A stretch of DNA of 64,000 nucleotides from Ovoidimarina sp963698645 (GCA_963698645.1 CAVORP010000007.1:868001-932000), one strand, 5' to 3'. Positions 1 to 8,831 are shown, numbered from the stretch's first letter. A program made the numbers and translations. The notes: a model not told the origin generated them from the sequence alone.

Positions 1-1341
1 CGCGGGTGTCGGGCTGGCGGAAGCTTTCGCTCCCGCATGGGCCGCGACATTCGCATTGAAGTCGTCTTCGATCGTTTCCGGCTGCGGTAGCGGTTTCTCG
101 ATCACGCCAAGAAGCGGCAGGATGATCAGGAAATACGCGAACCAGTAGGCGGAGGCGATCAGCGCGATGATCGGGTAGATCCCTTCGGCAGGCATTGCAC
201 CCACCCACATCAGGACCATGAAGTCGACGCAGAGCAGGCCGAACCACCACTTGAACATCGGGCGATAGCGGCCCGACCGGACCGAGGAGGTATCGAGCCA
301 TGGCGCGAGCGCCATGACGACGATCGCGCCGAACATCGCCAGCACCCCAAAGAATTTGGCATCGACGATGCCACCGGTGATGAAGGAGACGAACTGCACT
401 GCCCAGACGGAGTCGTCGAACGCCCGCAGGATCGCGTAGAACGGCAGGAAGTACCATTCGGGCACGATGTGCGTCGGCGTTTTCAGCGGGTTGGCCATGA
501 TGTAGTTATCCGGGTGGCCCAGATAGTTCGGCATGAAGCCCACGACCGCGAAGAACACCGCAAGGATCAGACCCAGGGCGAACAGATCCTTGATCACGAA
601 GTAGGGCCAGAACGGCAGTGTGTCGCGCTCTGCCTCTTCCTTGGACGTCCGGCGGACTTCAACCCCGGTAGGATTGTTGTTTCCGGTGGTGTGGAAGGCC
701 CAGATGTGAACGGCGACAAGGCCGACGATCACGAAGGGCAGAAGGTAATGAAGCGAGAAAAAGCGGTTCAGCGTTGCGTTATCGATCGCAGGGCCACCCT
801 GAAGCCAGATCAGGAGCGTGTCGCCGACAAAGGGAATTGCGCCGAACAGGCCGGTGATCACGGTGGCGCCCCAGAAGGACATCTGACCCCATGGCAGAAC
901 GTATCCCATGAACGCCGTTGCCATCATCAGCACATAGATCAGCATGCCGATGATCCACGTTACCTCGCGCGGAGCCTTGTAGGAGCCGTAGTAGAGGCCG
1001 CGGAAGATGTGAAGATAGACGGCGAGGAAGAACAGGGACGCGCCATTCATGTGCAAATAGCGGATCATGTGGCCGCCATTCACGTTCCGCATGATGTGTT
1101 CGACCGACGCGAATGCGTAGTCGACATGCGGAGTGTAATGCATCACCAGCATCACGCCGGTGACGATCATCAGGACCAGCGTGAAAGTGAGCACGATGCC
1201 CCAGATCCACATCCAGTTCAGGTTCTTGGGCGTGGGGATCATGATCGTGTCGTACATCAAGCCGACGATCGGAAGGCGCTGGTGCAGCCACTTTTCGCCG
1301 TTCGACTTGGGCTCGTAATGGTCGTGGGGAATACCCGACAT
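1..1341 (-). CDS. petB: Cytochrome b of the bc1 complex, C-terminus outside the window
   Basis: Core membrane subunit of ubiquinol:cytochrome c oxidoreductase, carrying haems bL and bH and the Qo/Qi sites. The frame is open for 447 codons from the ATG at 1341 and runs off the left edge, so the stop is not seen. The haem ligands fall at H97, H111, H198 and H212 and the Qo-site PEWY motif at residues 294-297, the numbering of Rhodobacter capsulatus cytochrome b. The last residues seen are an Ala/Pro/Ser-rich cytoplasmic tail. It lies 15 bp downstream of petA in the same operon; petC (cytochrome c1) would be expected beyond the edge. Also called fbcB. Identification is certain; only the end is missing. 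Confidence 0.97.
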   Translation of the reverse strand, partial: MSGIPHDHYEPKSNGEKWLHQRLPIVGLMYDTIMIPTPKNLNWMWIWGIVLTFTLVLMIVTGVMLVMHYTPHVDYAFASVEHIMRNVNGGHMIRYLHMNGASLFFLAVYLHIFRGLYYGSYKAPREVTWIIGMLIYVLMMATAFMGYVLPWGQMSFWGATVITGLFGAIPFVGDTLLIWLQGGPAIDNATLNRFFSLHYLLPFVIVGLVAVHIWAFHTTGNNNPTGVEVRRTSKEEAERDTLPFWPYFVIKDLFALGLILAVFFAVVGFMPNYLGHPDNYIMANPLKTPTHIVPEWYFLPFYAILRAFDDSVWAVQFVSFITGGIVDAKFFGVLAMFGAIVVMALAPWLDTSSVRSGRYRPMFKWWFGLLCVDFMVLMWVGAMPAEGIYPIIALIASAYWFAYFLIILPLLGVIEKPLPQPETIEDDFNANVAAHAGAKASASPTPA

Positions 1342-1356
1342 CGCGTTCTTCCTCCG

Positions 1357-1932
1357 TTAGCCGAGCAGGATCGTCGTTTCGTCGACGAATTCTGCATTGG
1401 GAATGGGTAGGTTGCGTGGTGCGGGGCCTTTGCGGATCCGCCCGGCAGTATCGTAATGCGAGCCGTGGCAGGGGCAGAACCAGCCGCCGAAGTCGCCAGC
1501 GCCGTCGCCAATCGGCACACATCCAAAATGCGTGCAGACACCCTGCATCACGAGCCATTCGCCGGTTTCGTCCAGCGTCCGGTTCACATCGGATGCATCC
1601 GCATCGCCCGAAATGTTTGCGTTTTCAGCAAGGGGGTCGATCAGTTCGGCAAGATCTACTGCGCGCGCGGCATCGATCTCTTCGGCCGTACGGCGACGGA
1701 TGAAGATCGGCTTTCCGAGAAACAGCACGGTCAACTGCGTTCCGACTTCGATGCCCGAGACATCGACCCGCAGGGTCGAGGCAGCTTGGACATCGGCCGA
1801 GGGATTCATCTGGTTGATCATAGGCCACACGGCCGCACCTGTGACAACGACGCCGGCGCCGCCGGTCGCGTAGTACAGGAAATCCCGGCGTGTGCCTTCG
1901 TGGTCTTCTGCGTGGGACACGAGATTCTCCAT
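1357..1932 (-). CDS. petA: Ubiquinol-cytochrome c reductase Rieske iron-sulfur subunit
   Basis: A 191-residue Rieske protein, first gene of the bc1 operon. A twin-arginine motif (RRDFLY, residues 16-21) precedes a hydrophobic anchor at about 23-38, so it is exported by Tat and kept as a membrane-anchored periplasmic domain. The 2Fe-2S site is complete: CTHFGC at 133-138 (ligands C133, H135) and CPCHGS at 153-158 (ligands C153, H156), with C138 and C155 forming the cluster-stabilising disulfide. Length and motif spacing match Rhodobacter proteins. petB follows after 15 bp. The 128-bp upstream gap must hold the operon promoter. Confidence 0.97.
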   Translation of the reverse strand: MENLVSHAEDHEGTRRDFLYYATGGAGVVVTGAAVWPMINQMNPSADVQAASTLRVDVSGIEVGTQLTVLFLGKPIFIRRRTAEEIDAARAVDLAELIDPLAENANISGDADASDVNRTLDETGEWLVMQGVCTHFGCVPIGDGAGDFGGWFCPCHGSHYDTAGRIRKGPAPRNLPIPNAEFVDETTILLG

Positions 1933-1992
1933 TTGTCACGGCCGGTTCAACGGCCAACCCAAACGGGCCGCACGTCTGCACAGCCCCCTTTG

Positions 1993-2010
1993 GCGGGCTA
2001 CTTAGCCCGC
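1993..2010. terminator. 18-bp stem-loop between GST gene and petA
   Basis: Perfect inverted repeat with 8-bp arms (GCGGGCTA / TAGCCCGC) around a 2-base loop, in the gap between the GST stop at 2061 and the petA start at 1932. There is no T-run on either side, so it is not a classic intrinsic terminator. It could end or protect the GST transcript, or sit in the petA leader. Confidence 0.35.
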
Positions 2011-2060
2011 TGGGCAGGAGTCGTCCAGCGACAAGATTCGCGCATTTTGACGCGCTCGGC

Positions 2061-2672
2061 TCAGGAGTTTGGCGGTTTCGTTGCGATCATAGACGGGCGA
2101 TCGGCGAATCCAGCATACCAGTCGCAGAGACCTTGGTTCCCAGTCCGCCAGCCACGGGCGTCATGGCGCAGGTCGAGATAGCCCAGCGCACAGCCCACCG
2201 CGATCTGGCCCATGTCCATTTTTCCGTGCAGATGACTGATCCAGATATTGTTAAGGGCCTGCACCGCGCGGGACACTTTCGCCCACTGGCCCTCGACGAA
2301 TTCCGGGAACCGCCGGTCTTCCGGCCGCAGCCGGTTCTCGTAGACCATGAGCAGGGCAGCATCGAGAATCCCGTCTGCCGTCGCTTCGATTGTCAGCGTG
2401 TCCCAGTGGCGTTTGCCGGAGGGATAAAGACCCGCTCCTGCACGGTCATCGAGATAGCGGGTGATGACGCGGCTGTCGTAGAGCGCCGGACCGTCTGCAC
2501 GTTCTAGCGCCGGGACCTTGCCCAGGGGGTTCTGCGCGACCGGCGCCTGTGAGCTGTCGAGAGGTGTGCCGTGAGCGGAAGCAAGTTCAACATCCGCGAG
2601 CTGGCCCGTTTCATGCAATACGACCATCACCTTGCGGACATAGGGCGAGGTCGGGGAGTAGTGGAGTTTCAT
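2061..2672 (-). CDS. Glutathione S-transferase family protein
   Basis: A 203-residue cytosolic GST. The N-terminal thioredoxin-like domain begins with SPTSPYVRKV (residues 6-15), supplying the active-site Ser/Tyr region, and has the cis-proline VPALE segment that binds the glutathione backbone and the (D)SRVI segment that contacts the gamma-glutamyl group. The rest is the helical C-terminal domain. Substrate cannot be read from sequence; detoxification or reductive conjugation is family knowledge. It is the last gene before petA on the same strand, 60 bp downstream of a second GST, but the two are not close paralogues. Confidence 0.85.
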   Translation of the reverse strand: MKLHYSPTSPYVRKVMVVLHETGQLADVELASAHGTPLDSSQAPVAQNPLGKVPALERADGPALYDSRVITRYLDDRAGAGLYPSGKRHWDTLTIEATADGILDAALLMVYENRLRPEDRRFPEFVEGQWAKVSRAVQALNNIWISHLHGKMDMGQIAVGCALGYLDLRHDARGWRTGNQGLCDWYAGFADRPSMIATKPPNS

Positions 2673-2732
2673 CGCTTATCCGGTTCATTGTTCCGGCCCG
2701 GACGATAGGCAGCGCACCCGAAGGCTGTCCAA

Positions 2733-3338
2733 TCACGGTTCCCAGGGTGCATGTTTCACCATGATCCGCGCGAAACGATCGGATGCGAGATGGTGGTCCA
2801 GCCAGTTCTGCAACCCCGGAAGCTGCTGGGCATCGAACCAGTCACGATCGGCGTTCGCGAATTGGCGGATGAAAGGAAAGATCGCCATATCCGCGAGCCG
2901 CACTTGCGACCCGAAGAGGAAGGGTGCCGCGCGCAGCCTTTGGTCGAGCGGCTGAAGAAAGTGGGCTGCCTTCAGACGTTCGGTCTCGATATCCACGTCC
3001 GTGAAGCGCGTGTGGTATTTGAACCGATCCAGCGCTGTCTTGAAGGGGCCGTCGTTTTCGCGGATCAGCGCATAACCCTCATCCGGCATGTCCAGCCAGT
3101 CTTGCGGATCGTTCTGGTCAAGCGCCCAAAGCATGACGTCGATGCTTTCCTCGATGATCCGGTCGCCATTGACCATGACCGGGACCGTTCCCTTTGGTGA
3201 GGCCGCGAGGAAGGCTGCGGGTTTGTCGCTCAGGAGGATTTCCCTGTGTTCGTATGCGATACCGCTGACATCCAGCGCCAACCGGGCCCGCATGGCGTAG
3301 GGGCAGCGGCGGAAACTCCAGAGAACCGGCAGACTCAT
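2733..3338 (-). CDS. Glutathione S-transferase, Cys-containing (CPYA motif)
   Basis: A 201-residue GST of the omega/lambda-like or glutaredoxin-2-like type: the N-terminus carries FRRCPYAMRARLA, whose cysteine suggests thiol-transferase or dehydroascorbate-type chemistry rather than classical conjugation. The cis-proline GTVPVM and the EESIDVMLW glutathione-contact region are both present, followed by the alpha-helical domain. The gene begins 3 bp after the mtaB stop, so it is co-transcribed with dapF-mtaB. No clue to its physiological substrate. Confidence 0.85.
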   Translation of the reverse strand: MSLPVLWSFRRCPYAMRARLALDVSGIAYEHREILLSDKPAAFLAASPKGTVPVMVNGDRIIEESIDVMLWALDQNDPQDWLDMPDEGYALIRENDGPFKTALDRFKYHTRFTDVDIETERLKAAHFLQPLDQRLRAAPFLFGSQVRLADMAIFPFIRQFANADRDWFDAQQLPGLQNWLDHHLASDRFARIMVKHAPWEP

Positions 3339-3341
3339 GGA

Positions 3342-4595
3342 CTAACCCGCGAGGAGCCGTGTGCCATCCTGCGCGACCGGCGTCGCATCGACGATCTGGC
3401 CCACCGGTTGATCGATCTTGAAGTGGACTTCGGCGAATTGTGCGGTGCGGCCCATAAATGCGCTTTCCATCAGGATGCGGTGAGACCGCCCCACCTGTGA
3501 TGCGAGATGCCGGGCCACCTGATCGGCCCCGGCTGCACGCAAGCGGGCGGCACGGTCGCGGATCGCGGCACCGTCCACCGCCGGCATTCGGGCGGCGGGT
3601 GTGCCTTTCCGTGCGGAGTAGGGAAAGACATGGAGCCATGTCAGGTCGCACTCGGACACGAGGCGCAGTGAGTTCTCGAACATTGCCTCGGTTTCGGTGG
3701 GGAAACCCGCGATGATATCTGCGCCGAATGTCATGTCGGGGCGCAGGCGGCGGGCCTCTTGGCAGAAGGCGATGGCGTCGTCCCGCAGGTGACGGCGCTT
3801 CATCCGCTTGAGAATGAGATCGTCACCGGCCTGAAGTGACAGGTGAAGATGGGGCATCAGGCGCTCTTCTTCGGCAATCGCCTGCATCAGGGCGGGATCG
3901 ACCTCGATCGAGTCGATCGACGAGATCCGCAGACGCGGCATTTCCGGGACAAGCTTCAGGATACGCAGCACGAGGTCGCCGAGGCGCGGTTGCCCGGGCA
4001 GATCCGCACCCCAGGACGTCAGATCGACACCGGTAAGGACCACTTCGTTGTAGCCGCGCTCGACCAGCCGCCGGATTTGATCGACGACCACTCCGGCCGG
4101 AACCGAGCGCGAATTGCCGCGACCATAGGGTATGATGCAGAAGGTGCAGCGGTGATCGCAGCCGTTCTGGACCTGAACATAGGCACGCGAGCGGGTTCCG
4201 AAGCCGTCGATCAGATGACCGGCGGTTTCCGTAACCGACATGATGTCATCGACCTGCACCGGCTCTGTATCGCCGGTCGCGAGACCTGCCCAAGTCGCGC
4301 CATGCATCTTTTCGGAGTTACCGATCACATGATCGACCTCATCCATTTCTGCGAAGCTCTGAGGATCGGTCTGGGCGGCACAGCCGGTGACGATGATCCG
4401 AGCCTCGGGGTGCTGTCGGCGCAGTTTGCGAATGTCCTGGCGTCCCTTTCGCACCGCTTCGGCCGTGACCGCGCAGGTATTCACGATGACGGCGTCGCCC
4501 AGGCCCGCGCGCTGCGCGAGATCCTTCATCGCCTCGGTCTCATACGCATTGAGCCTGCAACCGTGGTTCGAGAAGATCGGGGCCTTCCGGTCCAT
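3342..4595 (-). CDS. mtaB: tRNA t6A37 methylthiotransferase MtaB
   Basis: Radical-SAM enzyme that adds a methylthio group to t6A37 of ANN-decoding tRNAs; 417 residues. The N-terminal UPF0004 domain supplies one cluster through the cysteines of NHGCRLN, NTCAVT and TGCAAQ; the radical SAM domain has CDHRCTFC for the second 4Fe-4S cluster and SAM. The frame is open far upstream, but the start used is the ATG at 4595, where the conserved N-terminus (MDRKAPIFSNHGCRLN) begins and which overlaps the dapF stop as TGATG; the upstream extension is only the other frame of dapF. Family assignment is by similarity to MtaB rather than MiaB or RimO, the latter being encoded separately at 31.8-33.2 kb. Confidence 0.9.
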   Translation of the reverse strand: MDRKAPIFSNHGCRLNAYETEAMKDLAQRAGLGDAVIVNTCAVTAEAVRKGRQDIRKLRRQHPEARIIVTGCAAQTDPQSFAEMDEVDHVIGNSEKMHGATWAGLATGDTEPVQVDDIMSVTETAGHLIDGFGTRSRAYVQVQNGCDHRCTFCIIPYGRGNSRSVPAGVVVDQIRRLVERGYNEVVLTGVDLTSWGADLPGQPRLGDLVLRILKLVPEMPRLRISSIDSIEVDPALMQAIAEEERLMPHLHLSLQAGDDLILKRMKRRHLRDDAIAFCQEARRLRPDMTFGADIIAGFPTETEAMFENSLRLVSECDLTWLHVFPYSARKGTPAARMPAVDGAAIRDRAARLRAAGADQVARHLASQVGRSHRILMESAFMGRTAQFAEVHFKIDQPVGQIVDATPVAQDGTRLLAG

Positions 4596-5430
4596 CAGAG
4601 CGACGCCAGGAAGGCAGGTGTGAGTACCCCGTCGAATACGTGGGCGGTGGGCCCCGTCATCCAGACGCCGTCGTCGCGCCAATCCACGGTGAGCCGACCG
4701 CCGTCGAGATCGAGCGTTACGGTCCGACCGGTCAAGCCGCGGCGGCTTGCCGCGACAGCCACAGCGCAAGAAGAGGATCCGGACGCGAGGGTGATTCCCA
4801 CACCACGCTCCCAAACCCGCATCCGAAGGTGGTTGGGTCCGATCACCTGGGCGATCTGCACATTGGTGCGTTCGGGAAAAGGGGGTGGGTCTCGTGGGCG
4901 GCCCCGAATGCAGCAAGGTCCACTGCGTCCACGTCATCGAGGAAGAAGGTGCAATGGGGGTTGCCCATCCCGGTGCCGACAGGGTCTCCTCCGATTGGCA
5001 AATGCAGCGTATCGACCTCTTCGGCGAGTGGGATATCGCGCCAGTCAACCATCGGGGCGCCCATGTTGACCGATGTCAGGCCATCGCCCGCGTCCATTGC
5101 CGTGAGCACGCCACGTTCAGTTCGGAGTGCAAGTCGGTCCACGCCACGCGCGTCCATCTCGGAGCGGGCGATGCAGCGGGTCGCGTTTCCGCAGGCGCCC
5201 GCCATCGATCCGTCGGCATTGTAGAAGGTAAGCCTGAGATCTGCAGTTTCGTCAGTGTCGATCACCGCCAATTGGTCGAACCCGACGCCGCGGTGCCGAT
5301 CGCCCAATGCGCGGGCAAGAGCGGGCGTGACAATGGGGGCGGTGCCGCGCTGGTCGATCACCACGAAATCATTGCCGAGCCCATGCATCTTCGCGAAGGG
5401 CTGGCCGGTCTGCGCTACAGGCTTGCTCAT
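4595..5430 (-). CDS. dapF: Diaminopimelate epimerase, frameshifted, unusual second active-site motif
   Basis: Converts LL- to meso-diaminopimelate for lysine and peptidoglycan synthesis. The start is the ATG at 5430 (MSKPVAQ, then KMHGLGNDFVV). The first half has the usual catalytic cysteine in GACGNATRC. Near 4873, just after HPLF, one base is missing, so the frame moves; the conserved continuation (RTNVQIAQVIGP, WERGVGITLA) resumes at once in the next frame and runs to a stop overlapping mtaB. The second catalytic motif, usually ACGSGAC, reads ASGSSSC here, so the expected second catalytic cysteine is serine (TCC for TGC). The frameshift is probably a sequence error; the substitution may be lineage-specific or a second error. 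Confidence 0.85.
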
Positions 5431-5496
5431 CAGCGGCGCATATAGCGCGCAAATACACGCTTTGAAAGCGTCCTTGGTCTTTGTCGGGATTCGGCC

Positions 5497-5525
5497 TTGA
5501 CGCAATTCGGACGCTTGGATAGGGA
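5497..5525 (+). promoter_or_regulatory. Putative sigma-70-type promoter of tRNA-Lys
   Basis: TTGACG at 5497-5502, a 17-bp spacer and a weak -10 (TAGGGA, 5520-5525) end 12 bp before the mature tRNA. The other tRNA gene in the window has the same arrangement (TTGACG, 17 bp, TACCTA, 12 bp), which supports both. Confidence 0.5.
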
Positions 5526-5537
5526 AGCGGCTCGAGT

Positions 5538-5613
5538 GGGCCGTTAGCTCAGTTGGTAGAGCAACTGACTTTTAATCAGTGGGTCGCAGGTTCGAATCCT
5601 GCACGGCTCACCA
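5538..5613 (+). tRNA. tRNA-Lys (anticodon TTT)
   Basis: A 76-nt cloverleaf with encoded CCA. The acceptor stem GGGCCGT pairs with ACGGCTC (one G-U). The D-arm is GCTC-AGTTGGTA-GAGC, the anticodon arm has stem ACTGA/TCAGT and loop CTTTTAA giving anticodon UUU, and the T-arm holds the canonical GGTTCGAATCC. It stands alone between divergent dapF and convergent frcA. Confidence 0.97.
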
Positions 5614-5706
5614 CTCCCTCAGTGAACGCGGGTCCTTGGCTCGTTCGTTGTCTTGCGGCGGAGCCGGATGACCGCAGCGATGCGGCACCTATTTGGGCGC
5701 GACTTG

Positions 5707-6480
5707 TCAGGCGGCCATCGTTTGTGAGGGTTCCTTTGCTCCTGTCATGAACGCCACGGCATCGGACATCGAATGTTCTTTCGGGTCGATGACGCAGAGA
5801 CGCTTTCCCAACCGGTGCACATGGATGCGGTCGGCCACTTCGAACACGTGCGGCATGTTGTGGCTGATCAGGATGATCGGGATGCCACGCGATTTCACAT
5901 CCTGAATCAGTTCCAGAACCCGGCGGCTTTCCTTTACGCCGAGGGCCGCAGTCGGTTCGTCCAGGATTATGACCTTCGAGCCGAAGGCCGCCGCTCGGGC
6001 CACGGCAACGCCCTGGCGCTGGCCGCCTGAAAGAGTCTCCACCGCTTGGTTGATGTTCTGGATCGTCATCAGCCCGAGTTCACTGAGCTTGTCGCGGGCG
6101 AACTTTTCCATTGCAGGCCGATCAAGTTGACGGAGCCATTTCCCCATGAAGCCCGGCTTGCGAAGCTCGCGCCCCATGAACATGTTGTCGGCGATCGACA
6201 GGGCCGGCGACATGGCCAAGGTCTGATATACAGTCTCTATTCCATGCTCGCGCGCTTCGATGGGCGAGGTAAACTGGACTTTCTTGCCCTCGAGCGTGAT
6301 TTCACCGTCATCCGGAATGACCGCCCCGGAAATCGCCTTGATCAGGGTCGATTTTCCGGCGCCGTTGTCGCCGATGACCGCCAGGATCTCGCCCGACATG
6401 AGATCGAAATCGCAATGGTCGAGTGCGGTCACTTTGCCGTAGCGTTTGACGAGGTTCCGTCCCTTGAGAATAGGTTCCAT
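5707..6480 (-). CDS. frcA: Sugar ABC transporter ATP-binding protein (FrcA-like)
   Basis: A 257-residue single-domain ATPase of the carbohydrate-uptake CUT2 class: Walker A GDNGAGKST (37-45), signature LSGGQRQGVAVARA, Walker B VIILDEPTAAL, and a switch histidine in ILISHNMPHVFEVADR. It energises the FrcC channel to import a sugar bound by FrcB. Short single-domain CUT2 ATPases are typical of the rhizobial fructose (Frc) system, whereas ribose systems usually have a fused double ATPase. The start ATG overlaps the frcC stop (TGATG). The fructokinase gene frcK usual in rhizobia is absent; a tRNA follows. Confidence 0.85.
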   Translation of the reverse strand: MEPILKGRNLVKRYGKVTALDHCDFDLMSGEILAVIGDNGAGKSTLIKAISGAVIPDDGEITLEGKKVQFTSPIEAREHGIETVYQTLAMSPALSIADNMFMGRELRKPGFMGKWLRQLDRPAMEKFARDKLSELGLMTIQNINQAVETLSGGQRQGVAVARAAAFGSKVIILDEPTAALGVKESRRVLELIQDVKSRGIPIILISHNMPHVFEVADRIHVHRLGKRLCVIDPKEHSMSDAVAFMTGAKEPSQTMAA

Positions 6481-7554
6481 CAGCCTGACACCTTTCTGAT
6501 CCATTGGTCGACCGCGACCGCGGCGATGATGAGAAGTCCGATGAGGAGGAAGGTCCACTGGGCGTCTGCGCCCAGAAGTCTCAGCCCCAGAGTGAAGACA
6601 CCGACGATCAGCGCTCCGAACAGGGTGCCCATGATCGAGCCCCGGCCACCGAAAAGAGATATGCCCCCGATTACCACGGCGGTGATGCTTTCGATATTGG
6701 CGAGTTGCCCGGAGGTTGGCGAGACCGATCCGATCCGCCCGATCAGGGCCCAGCCGGCAAAGGCGCAGATCAGGCCCGCCAATGTGTATACGGAAATCAG
6801 CGTGCGTTTGACGATTCACCCCGGAGAGCTCGGCGGCCTCGGGATCGTCTCCAACGGCATAGACATGGCGACCCCAAGCCGTGTGTTTCAAAACATAGGC
6901 CAGAACGAAGATCAGGAGCAGCATGAAGACCGCACCATATGTCAGGCGCGCGCCTCCGAATTCGATCGTCGTCCCGAAAAACTGCAGAAGCGATGCCTGT
7001 TGTTCGATTTCCTGCGCTCGGATCGTCTCGTTCGCGGAATAGAGGAAGTTAGCGGCAAGTACGATCTGCCACATGCCCAGCGTCACGATGAACGGGGGCA
7101 GCTTGACCCGTGCGATAAGCCAGCCATTGATGAAGCCGAAGATCGCGCCGCAAAGCAGGCCGCAAGCAATCGAGACTTCTACGGGAAGTCCATAGCGAAA
7201 TGTGAACTGGCCCATGACGACCGAGGACATCACCATGATGGCGCCGACGCTGAGATCGATGCCGGCGGTCAGGATGACGAGGCTTTGTGCGGCTGCGACG
7301 ATGCCGACGATCTGGACCTGTTGGAGAATCAGCGTGAGGGCGAAGGGAGAGAAGAACTTTGACCCGAGAAGGAGGCCGAAGATCACGATGGAGGCCAACA
7401 GGACGATCAGCGGCACCAGCGAGGGGTTGACGTGCAGCATATGCTGCAGTGTTCCGACAAATCCGCGATGGCTGTCCTCGAACTCTGCGACGGATTGCGG
7501 GCTGCCTGCGATTGCGGTTTCGTAATCCTGCGGTTTTCCGGATGTATCGGACAC
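6480..7554 (-). CDS. frcC: Sugar ABC transporter permease (FrcC-like), frameshifted
   Basis: CUT2 membrane channel with about ten transmembrane helices. The family motif AGIDLSVGAIM and GWLIARVKLPPFIVTLG are intact. After AELSGVN, near 6813, one extra base throws the frame; the conserved remainder (VKRTLISVYTLAGLICAFAG, then GGISLFGGRGSIMGT) continues in the next frame to the stop at 6480. Total corrected length is about 358 residues, normal for the family. The start chosen is GTG at 7554 because GGGAGGGA lies 7 nt upstream; an in-frame ATG at 7599 has no such site. The single +1 indel looks like a sequence error. Confidence 0.85.
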
Positions 7555-7639
7555 AGATAGTCCCTCCCTGCAGCGGGTGAATTTTGACCCATCGTTCATG
7601 ACAGTCTGGCAGACCGGACGGCGTTTGTCTCGGTCGGGT

Positions 7640-7665
7640 ACAGCGCGCGCCTAGGCGCGCGCTGT
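7640..7665. promoter_or_regulatory. 26-bp perfect palindrome between frcB and frcC
   Basis: Perfect self-complementary segment: ACAGCGCGCGCC, TA, then the reverse complement. It starts 15 bp after the frcB stop and ends upstream of frcC, without a T-run. A strong hairpin here would block 3' exonucleases and slow readthrough, the familiar way of making more binding protein than permease. A similar stem-loop follows dppA at 16712-16734. Confidence 0.55.
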
Positions 7666-7680
7666 CTTTGCTTTGGAATC

Positions 7681-8700
7681 TTAGCCCCAGCAGAGTTCCA
7701 TGCCTTCGGCGACAGAGATCGACTCGACCCCATCGACCGGCTGGTCCGTGACAAGGGCCACGCCGGTGTCAAAGAAGTCCTTACCGGGTGTCGGCTCGGG
7801 CTTCACGCCTTCATCGGCCCATTTCTTGATCGCCTCGACGCCAAGTGCGGCCATCAGGAGCGGATACTGTTGCGATGTTGCGCCGATGACGCCATCGGCA
7901 ATGTTCTGGACCCCCGGGCAACCGCCGTCGACCGAAACGATCAGAACGTCGTTCTCGCGCCCGATTGCCTTGAGTGCCTCATAAGCCCCGGCGGCAGCTG
8001 GTTCGTTGATCGTGTACACGACATTGATCGACGGATCCGTCGCCAGAAGGTTTTCCATGGCACGGCGGCCGCCTTCTTCGTTGCCCTGGGTCACGTCGTT
8101 ACCAACGATCCGCGGATCGTCCTCGTCGCCCCATTTGCCGGGATCTTTCACATCGATGCCAAAGCCGGTGAGGAAGCCTTGGTCGCGCAGAACGCCGACG
8201 GTAGGCTGGCTGACCGCGAGATCAAGCATGCCGATCTTGGCGTTGGCTGCGTCTGCTCCAAGTTTGGCTGCGGCCCATTTTCCGATCAGTTCGCCAGCAA
8301 GGAAGTTGTCGGTCGCGAAGGTCGCATCAGCGGCGTCGATGGGGTCAAGCGGTGTGTCGAGTGCAATGACGACGAGGCCAGCGTCGCGGGCCTGTTGAAC
8401 CGAAGACACGATGGACGAGGTGTCTGAAGCAGTGATCAGAATGCCTTTCGCGCCGTCCAGAATGCAGGTTTCGATTGCCTGCACCTGTGTCTCATGATCG
8501 CCGTCGACCTTTCCTGCGAAGGCTTTCAGCGTCATGCCGAGTTCTTCGGCCTTGGCGGCGGCGCCTTCACGCATCTTCACGAAAAAGGGGTTGGTGTCGG
8601 TCTTGGTGATGAGGCACACCGTGGTGGAGTGGCTTGCCGCCATGGCGCTTCCGGCCATCGCGACGCTCGCAAGCAGCGTTCCGAATATCAGTTTCTTCAT
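7681..8700 (-). CDS. frcB: Sugar ABC transporter substrate-binding protein (FrcB-like)
   Basis: A 339-residue periplasmic binding protein of the ribose/fructose/galactose type (peripla_BP_4). It has a Sec signal peptide with predicted cleavage after AMA-A (about residue 21), then the VCLITKTDTNPFF opening, DGDHETQVQAIE, ILITASDTSSI, a VVYTINEPAAAGA segment and VSVDGG, all in the order of FrcB. The start at 8700 has GGGAGGA 6 nt upstream. It is first in the frcBCA operon and diverges from the ROK regulator at 8857. Fructose is the best guess from family similarity; ribose, mannose or xylose are possible. Confidence 0.85.
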   Translation of the reverse strand: MKKLIFGTLLASVAMAGSAMAASHSTTVCLITKTDTNPFFVKMREGAAAKAEELGMTLKAFAGKVDGDHETQVQAIETCILDGAKGILITASDTSSIVSSVQQARDAGLVVIALDTPLDPIDAADATFATDNFLAGELIGKWAAAKLGADAANAKIGMLDLAVSQPTVGVLRDQGFLTGFGIDVKDPGKWGDEDDPRIVGNDVTQGNEEGGRRAMENLLATDPSINVVYTINEPAAAGAYEALKAIGRENDVLIVSVDGGCPGVQNIADGVIGATSQQYPLLMAALGVEAIKKWADEGVKPEPTPGKDFFDTGVALVTDQPVDGVESISVAEGMELCWG

Positions 8701-8772
8701 CGAGTCCTCCCAAAGTTTCTTTCATCGGCATTGGCCGAGATGATGAGACACTAACTGTGATTCTGCACCCCC

Positions 8773-8831
8773 GTCAATAAATAAATAAAAGTGATTTATA
8801 AATTGACAGGCTGATGGAGGCGACGCAGAAT
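8773..8831 (+). promoter_or_regulatory. Divergent frcB/frcR control region: palindromic operator and promoters
   Basis: An AT-rich island contains a 35-bp interrupted palindrome (8773-8807): arms GTCAATnnATAAAT and ATTTATnnATTGAC around a centre at 8790. Its right end supplies a TTGACA -35 (8803-8808), followed after 17 bp by CAGAAT (8826-8831), for the ROK gene. Its left end supplies TTGACG on the minus strand for frcB. One repressor bound here would shut both promoters, consistent with autoregulation and control of the transporter by the adjacent ROK protein. Confidence 0.6.

Noticed and set aside
469..1410. 313-codon plus-strand open frame opposite petB/petA
   Set aside because: Antisense to cytochrome b, whose haem ligands and PEWY motif are in perfect register.
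4596..5048. N-terminal extension of mtaB by about 150 codons
   Set aside because: The extension is the other frame of dapF and is not protein-like; the conserved MtaB N-terminus begins at 4595.
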